From Lysobacterales bacterium (GTDB taxonomy: Bacteria; Pseudomonadota; Gammaproteobacteria; Xanthomonadales; SZUA-38), in contig JANQOZ010000061.1 of the NCBI GenBank assembly GCA_028285525.1, positions 32,151 to 96,150 on the forward strand: DNA of 64,000 bases, written 5' to 3'. Shown here one piece after another: positions 60,001-64,000 of the stretch. Position 1 is the first letter of the stretch; each line of letters begins with the position of its first letter. The position numbers and the translations under genes are program-made. The notes below the pieces were generated by a model. That model saw only the letters and a program-made list of their open reading frames with translations, did no database searches and was not told the origin of the DNA.

Positions 60001-60391
60001 CCTGATAGTCCTGCCAGTAGGAATCGCGCTGCCGGCTTCCCCGTCCGCGCTCGCCGGCGGTGTATCCGTCGCTCTTGTGGTCGAAGAAGCGCTTGAGGCC
60101 CTGGGTCACCGCCTCGAATATCGTGTCGAGCTGGCCGGCCCAGCGACGCATTTTCTGCTGAGCCCCGGGACGGGTCTCGTTCATCAGCATCGCAAGGGCA
60201 AAGTAGCCCAGGATCGTCAGCAGGGACATCACCAGCAGACTCACCAGGACCACGGCACGGACCGCCCAGAGCTCCCAACCGGTGCGGCGCGAGACATTGG
60301 CGCAGACGCCGAACACCCAGCCTTCGCCGGGGCCGCCGCCCAGCACGCGTTTCACCTTGTCAAAACCGTCGCTGTTGTGAGAGCTATTCAC
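59996..60391 (-). CDS. PspC-domain membrane protein
   Basis: 131 residues. The PspC domain covers ~25-75: WVFGVCANVSRRTGWELWAVRAVVLVSLLVMSLL is typical, with the membrane helix at its end. The C-terminal part is a soluble, charged tail. PspC proteins sense envelope stress in the Psp system; no pspA or pspF is near. Its start overlaps the end of the small exported protein upstream by 8 bases, so the two are coupled. Confidence 0.82.
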   Translation of the reverse strand: MNSSHNSDGFDKVKRVLGGGPGEGWVFGVCANVSRRTGWELWAVRAVVLVSLLVMSLLTILGYFALAMLMNETRPGAQQKMRRWAGQLDTIFEAVTQGLKRFFDHKSDGYTAGERGRGSRQRDSYWQDYQA

Positions 60392-60587
60392 CGCTGAGCG
60401 TTTCCTTCTTGCAGAGATTCAAACCCAAAGGATCTCGCGCCTCCTCAAAAGCGCCAAGTGCCGTAAGTCCCGCGCACTCGTCTCCGCTGGCGTAGACCTG
60501 GCCGAGCTGCAGCGAGGCCCAGGCCAGCGACAGCGCCAGCAAGCTTTCAACAGCCAGTCGTTTGATCCCTGATCCGTGCAACAGCAT
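60384..60587 (-). CDS. Small exported protein coupled to the PspC gene
   Basis: 67 residues from ATG 60587, chosen because AAGGGAG sits 6 bases upstream on the minus strand; the longer in-frame ORF has no such site. It has a signal peptide (VESLLALSLAWASLQLGQVYA) and a mature part of about 40 residues with two Cys (DECAGL, NLCKKE) that could form a disulfide. I do not recognise the family. The overlap with the PspC gene suggests a joint envelope role. Confidence 0.6.
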   Translation of the reverse strand: MLLHGSGIKRLAVESLLALSLAWASLQLGQVYASGDECAGLTALGAFEEARDPLGLNLCKKETLSGE

Positions 60588-60821
60588 TTCCGGCTCCCTT
60601 GAGTGGACGTTCACCGAAATACCAATCAATTTGCGTGCCAAGCGCCGAAGAATCAGCAAAAACAGGGGTTTAGCCAGAGCAGGACACGCCCAGGACGACT
60701 TCAGCCCACGTTCTAAGGCCGCGCCAGGCTGCAAGTTGGCCAACAGTTGGTGAGACTCACCGCCCCGGCTGCCCTGGCAGCGCACGCGCGCGTCACGGGT
60801 GCTTTCCGAGCCCGGCAGCAC

Positions 60822-60830
60822 TGCTAAAAT
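60822..60830 (+). promoter_or_regulatory. Extended -10 element before the DAK2-DegV gene
   Basis: TGCTAAAAT ends seven bases before ATG 60838, so the transcript would be leaderless. It is identical to the element at 22812-22820. Confidence 0.45.
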
Positions 60831-60837
60831 ACGCGCC

Positions 60838-62703
60838 ATGACAGCACCGGACACGGTTTCGGCCACCGATCAGGTAGACGGCGCGTGGATGCGCTGCGCC
60901 CTCATTGCCGGTATTCACCGGCTGATCTCCAATCGAGACTACATCAACCGCATCAACGTATTCCCGGTGGCCGACAGCGACACCGGCACGAACATGGCGC
61001 TGACCATGCACGCGGTGCTGACCGGCGCCACCCGCCAGGTTCAGCACCACCTCGGCCGTTTTATGGAGGAGGTGGCCGACCATGCGCTGGACGGGGCGCG
61101 GGGCAACTCTGGCGCGATCTTCGCCCAGTACTGGCAGGGGTTTGCGGAAGGGGTTGCGGGTCAGGAACACGTTGACATGCAGCGCTTTGCCCTCGCAGCG
61201 CAGCAGGGCGCGAGCAGCGCACAGGTGGCCATCGCGGAACCTCGCGAGGGCACGCTGCTGACCGTCCTGACCGACCACGCCCGATCGATGCAGCAGGCGA
61301 TCGCCGACGGCGCAGCCAACTTTCGCGAGCTGCTGGAAGAAGCGCTGGCCAGCGCCCGTCGCTCCCTGGCCAATACCCCGAAGCAGCTCGACGTCCTGGC
61401 CGCGGCCGGCGTGGTCGACGCGGGAGCCCAGGGCTTCGTGGACTTGCTCGAAGGGATGCAGGATTTTGCTGAAACCGGCGAGATCACTTCCGTACTGCCC
61501 GTCGGGCTGAAGCTGGAAGACGCCACCCCGGTACCCAAGCATGTACATGGCGAAGAAGCTGAGCACCGCTACTGCACCGAGTGCATGCTGACCGCCGAGG
61601 GGCTGGACAAGCGCCGGCTGCGCGAGGCGCTGGCGGATCTGGAAGCGTCCTCGCTGGTGCTGGCGGGCACCCGCAGCAAGATGCGGATCCACATTCACAC
61701 CAACGACCCTCAGGAAGTCTGGGGCGTCTGCCAGCGGTTTGGTGACATCAGCCGCGAAAAAGTGGACGACATGTACACCCAGTACGAGTCGGTGCGCAGC
61801 GGCAAACGGCTGGCGATTCTGGCTGATACCGGGGCTGATATTCCCGATGAGCTGCTCGAGCAGCACAACCTGCATCTCGTGCCGCTGCGCGTCACGATCG
61901 ACGACCACCAGTACATTGACAAGGTTTCTTTCGACGCCACGGATTTTTATCGTCGGGTTGCCGAAGCCAGCAGCCATCCGACGACCTCGCAGCCGCCACC
62001 TAGCGACTACCGGCGCCAGTTCGAGTTCCTGGATTCGCACTTTAAGGAGACCTTGTGCGTCAGCATCTCCGCGGCTTTGAGCGGAACCTGGCAGGCCGCT
62101 GACAGCGTCGCTAAACGGGTGAGCGCCGAGCGGATCACCGCCTGGGATTCGCGCCAGGTCAGCACCAGCCAGGGACTGCTTGCGGTCTTCGCCGCGGAGT
62201 GTGCCGAGGCGGGCTACACGAGCGAGCAGACCATTCAGATGCTGGAGTTCATGAAGGGGCGCAGCCGCTCTTTTGCGATTGTGCGCGACCTGAGCTTCGC
62301 GGTTCGCGGCGGTCGGCTGCCGTCGTGGGTGAAAAGTGTTGCCGACTGGCTGCGCTTGACCGCCGTGCTGGGCACCCGCCCCGACGGCATCGTCGGCCCA
62401 GTCGGCGCGCTGTTCAGCCGGCGTCGGGCGGTTGCCGGCTTTGCCCGCTGGCTGGGGCGGCGCCTGAATAAGGGGCAGGCCTATCGACTGATTGTGGCCA
62501 ACTGCGCGGCGCCGGCGGATGGTCGGGAGCTCGCACAGCTGCTCACCGAACGGTTCCCTGACAGTCAGCTGTGGGAGGTTGAAGCGGGCGCTGCGCTGGG
62601 AGCGCACGCCGGGCCCGGCTGCGTGATCGTCGGCATCCAGGAATACTTCACGCCGAAACAGGTCGCCGATCGGCTCGCGCAGCCGTCACCGGAGGACGCA
62701 TGA
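60838..62703 (+). CDS. DAK2-DegV fusion protein (FakA-FakB-like fatty acid kinase)
   Basis: 621 residues from ATG 60838; an upstream GTG 60799 would add 13. Residues ~15-205 are a DAK2/FakA kinase domain (NRINVFPVADSDTGTNMALTM and DGARGNSGAIFAQYWQGF are its phosphate/Mg sites; GVVDAGAQGFVDLLEG closes it). A FakA-like middle domain follows (~210-310), with CTECML as in FakA. Residues ~325-610 are DegV/FakB (ILADTGADIPDELLEQHNLHLVPL, TTSQPPPSDY, VSISAALSGTW). FakB presents a fatty acid that FakA phosphorylates; here both are on one chain. It overlaps plsY, whose substrate is acyl-phosphate. Confidence 0.9.
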   Translation: MTAPDTVSATDQVDGAWMRCALIAGIHRLISNRDYINRINVFPVADSDTGTNMALTMHAVLTGATRQVQHHLGRFMEEVADHALDGARGNSGAIFAQYWQGFAEGVAGQEHVDMQRFALAAQQGASSAQVAIAEPREGTLLTVLTDHARSMQQAIADGAANFRELLEEALASARRSLANTPKQLDVLAAAGVVDAGAQGFVDLLEGMQDFAETGEITSVLPVGLKLEDATPVPKHVHGEEAEHRYCTECMLTAEGLDKRRLREALADLEASSLVLAGTRSKMRIHIHTNDPQEVWGVCQRFGDISREKVDDMYTQYESVRSGKRLAILADTGADIPDELLEQHNLHLVPLRVTIDDHQYIDKVSFDATDFYRRVAEASSHPTTSQPPPSDYRRQFEFLDSHFKETLCVSISAALSGTWQAADSVAKRVSAERITAWDSRQVSTSQGLLAVFAAECAEAGYTSEQTIQMLEFMKGRSRSFAIVRDLSFAVRGGRLPSWVKSVADWLRLTAVLGTRPDGIVGPVGALFSRRRAVAGFARWLGRRLNKGQAYRLIVANCAAPADGRELAQLLTERFPDSQLWEVEAGAALGAHAGPGCVIVGIQEYFTPKQVADRLAQPSPEDA

Positions 62704-63347
62704 CCGTCGGCGCCCTGGCGGGACTGGTTCTGCTGGTGATCGCGGCCTATCTGCTGGGCTCACTGTCGGGCGCGCTGCTGCTGGGTCGGGTCTACCGGCT
62801 GGACATCCGCGAATCCGGCAGTGGCAACGCCGGCGGCACCAACGCCCTGCGCGCACGCGGCTGGCGCTTTGCGCTGCCCGTGGTGGCCATCGATGTCGGC
62901 AAAGGCGCCGTTGCCACCGGCTTGCTGCCCCTGCTGTGGCCGCTGCCGGTGCCGCCTATCGGTGCCGTGGCCGCAGCCTGCGGCGTAGCGGCCATACTCG
63001 GACACGTGTTCCCCGTGTTTTTCGGGTTTCGCGGTGGTAAGGGTGCCGCAACGTTTGTCGGCGGCCTGCTGGGGATGCTGCCGCTGGTGGCGCTTGGCCT
63101 GATCGTCGTCTGGCTCCTGTGCCTGACGCTGACCGGTTTTGTCGGCCTGTCTACGATCTTTGCTTCGCTGAGTACGGTGCTGCTGTCGCTTTGGCTGGCG
63201 CCGGAGTCGTCCGTGCCGTGGTCGTTCGTGTTTTGCGGTTTGGCTGCGCTGACGGTGGTGCTGGCGCATCACAGCAACGTTCGGCGGCTGTTTGCCGGAA
63301 CCGAGCCGCAGATGCCCAAGGCGATGGTTTTTCGTCGGTGGCAATAA
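62700..63347 (+). CDS. plsY: Glycerol-3-phosphate acyltransferase (acyl-phosphate dependent)
   Basis: 215 residues. It transfers an acyl group from acyl-phosphate to glycerol-3-phosphate in the inner membrane. The three family motifs are present: SGSGNAGGTNALR (first loop), GHVFPVFFGFRGGKGAAT (second), and GFVGLSTIFASLS (third), with five membrane helices. The ATGA overlap with the DAK2-DegV gene is a fitting pathway link. Confidence 0.95.
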   Translation: MTVGALAGLVLLVIAAYLLGSLSGALLLGRVYRLDIRESGSGNAGGTNALRARGWRFALPVVAIDVGKGAVATGLLPLLWPLPVPPIGAVAAACGVAAILGHVFPVFFGFRGGKGAATFVGGLLGMLPLVALGLIVVWLLCLTLTGFVGLSTIFASLSTVLLSLWLAPESSVPWSFVFCGLAALTVVLAHHSNVRRLFAGTEPQMPKAMVFRRWQ

Positions 63348-64000
63348 GCGAAAATCAGCAGCGCCTGATCAGACTGCTGGCGGACGGCGAGCTGCATTCC
63401 GGGGAGACGCTCGGCGAGACGCTGGGGATCAGCCGGGCGGCTGTATGGAAGGCGATTCAGAAGCTGCCCGACTACGGACTCACCGTGCAGCAGCGCACCG
63501 GCAGCGGCTACTGGCTCGCGACGCCCGTCGAACTCCTGGACGCGGCGCAGATACGGTCAGGTCTTGAGGCGGCGGCCGACCAGCGGCTCGAGCTGGACCT
63601 GGTGCCGAGCTGTGATTCGACCAACGCCGTGCTGAGGGCCGCTGAGCTTCCCCTGGCGCCGCGGTATCGGGCGCTGTTGAGCGAACACCAGGGTGCGGGG
63701 CGCGGGCGGCACGGACGGGTCTGGCGATCGAGCTTCGGTGAGGGCATCTATCTGTCGCTGGGACAGGAGCTGGGCGGTGGCCTCGAACGGCTTGCAGCCC
63801 TGAGTCTGGTCATCGGCATTGGTGCATGCCGCGCCCTGAATCAGCTCGGCATCGACGGCGTTGGTCTGAAATGGCCGAATGACCTCTGGGTGGATGGACG
63901 CAAGCTCGGCGGGATCCTGTTGGAGGCGGACGGCGAGATCGCCGGTAGCTGCCGCTGGGTTGCCGGCCTCGGTCTCAACTGGCGCCTGCAGGGAGAGGTG
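63338..64000 (+). CDS. birA: Biotin operon repressor / biotin-acetyl-CoA-carboxylase ligase (3' end cut)
   Basis: The frame starts at GTG 63338, overlapping the plsY end by 10 bases, and is still open at the window end (221 codons). The N-terminal winged helix (ETLGISRAAVWKAIQKL) makes it a Class II BirA. The ligase domain shows the conserved GRGRHGR biotin loop, SCDSTN before it, and LKWPNDLWVDGRKLGGILLE. It biotinylates acetyl-CoA carboxylase, which fits the lipid-synthesis operon of DAK2-DegV and plsY. Confidence 0.95.
   Translation, partial: MAISENQQRLIRLLADGELHSGETLGETLGISRAAVWKAIQKLPDYGLTVQQRTGSGYWLATPVELLDAAQIRSGLEAAADQRLELDLVPSCDSTNAVLRAAELPLAPRYRALLSEHQGAGRGRHGRVWRSSFGEGIYLSLGQELGGGLERLAALSLVIGIGACRALNQLGIDGVGLKWPNDLWVDGRKLGGILLEADGEIAGSCRWVAGLGLNWRLQGEV

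Noticed and set aside
1..64000. tRNA, rRNA, tmRNA or CRISPR array
   Set aside because: No cloverleaf, rRNA core sequence or regularly spaced repeat was seen; the only tandem repeats are 10- and 11-bp units without spacers.

Overview
The window is chromosomal DNA from a GC-rich, Gram-negative bacterium. I infer a free-living, probably marine or sediment gammaproteobacterium near the Xanthomonadales/Chromatiales side (Wenzhouxiangella- or Woeseia-like). The basis is outer-membrane beta-barrels, a TonB-dependent receptor, gltBD, rnr-rlmB, hslO, YdbS/YdbT and many secreted proteins. No 16S rRNA or tRNA gene is present to settle this. Coding density is very high, and at least eleven same-strand gene pairs share a 4-base ATGA/GTGA/TTGA stop-start overlap, which fixes many start codons.

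Layout. 1-5488: five 2-oxoglutarate/Fe(II) dioxygenases of at least three subfamilies, two fused to Sel1 repeats, arranged convergently, plus a small outer-membrane barrel that looks like a TonB receptor without its plug. 5887-9292: a tiny exported protein and a four-gene minus-strand operon (two peptide-type ABC permeases without ATPase or binding protein, an LEA2-type lipoprotein, Hsp33). 9435-18611: glutamate synthase gltBD with a SnoaL-like exported protein, then a trans-sulfuration PLP enzyme and a 3-hydroxyacyl-CoA dehydrogenase. 18647-24855: a class D beta-lactamase, a 2-hydroxyacid dehydrogenase, a YdeP-type molybdopterin oxidoreductase, a histidine phosphatase and an acyl-CoA dehydrogenase. 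24866-32436: a DUF3999/DUF2339 membrane pair, an AlkC-like DNA glycosylase, an SDR and a serine-hydrolase lipoprotein.

32770-37041 encodes a 1423-residue secreted NHL-propeller protein with two legumain-like (C13) domains. The first keeps the His/Cys dyad and the second has lost both residues. It is followed by a 70-bp hairpin element flanked by a perfect 9-bp direct repeat, which looks like a miniature mobile element. 37140-43465: YdbT/YdbS PH-domain proteins, a dienoyl-CoA-reductase-like SDR, acetolactate synthase with its two subunits encoded divergently, and folD. 43569-47587: an amidase lipoprotein, a BlaR1/BlaI-type protease-repressor pair with a clear operator over a probably leaderless promoter, and an HTH regulator. 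48089-56724: a TonB-dependent receptor, rnr, rlmB, dodecin and an OmpA-like protein carrying cadherin-like repeats. 56829-64000: a small membrane protein, an alpha/beta hydrolase, a WYL regulator, YceI, a PspC pair, and a DAK2-DegV fusion (fatty-acid-kinase-like) in an operon with plsY and birA (cut by the window end).

The items most likely to be new are the mirrored dioxygenase cluster and the active-plus-dead tandem legumain protein. No CRISPR array, intact transposase, prophage, rRNA or tRNA was found.
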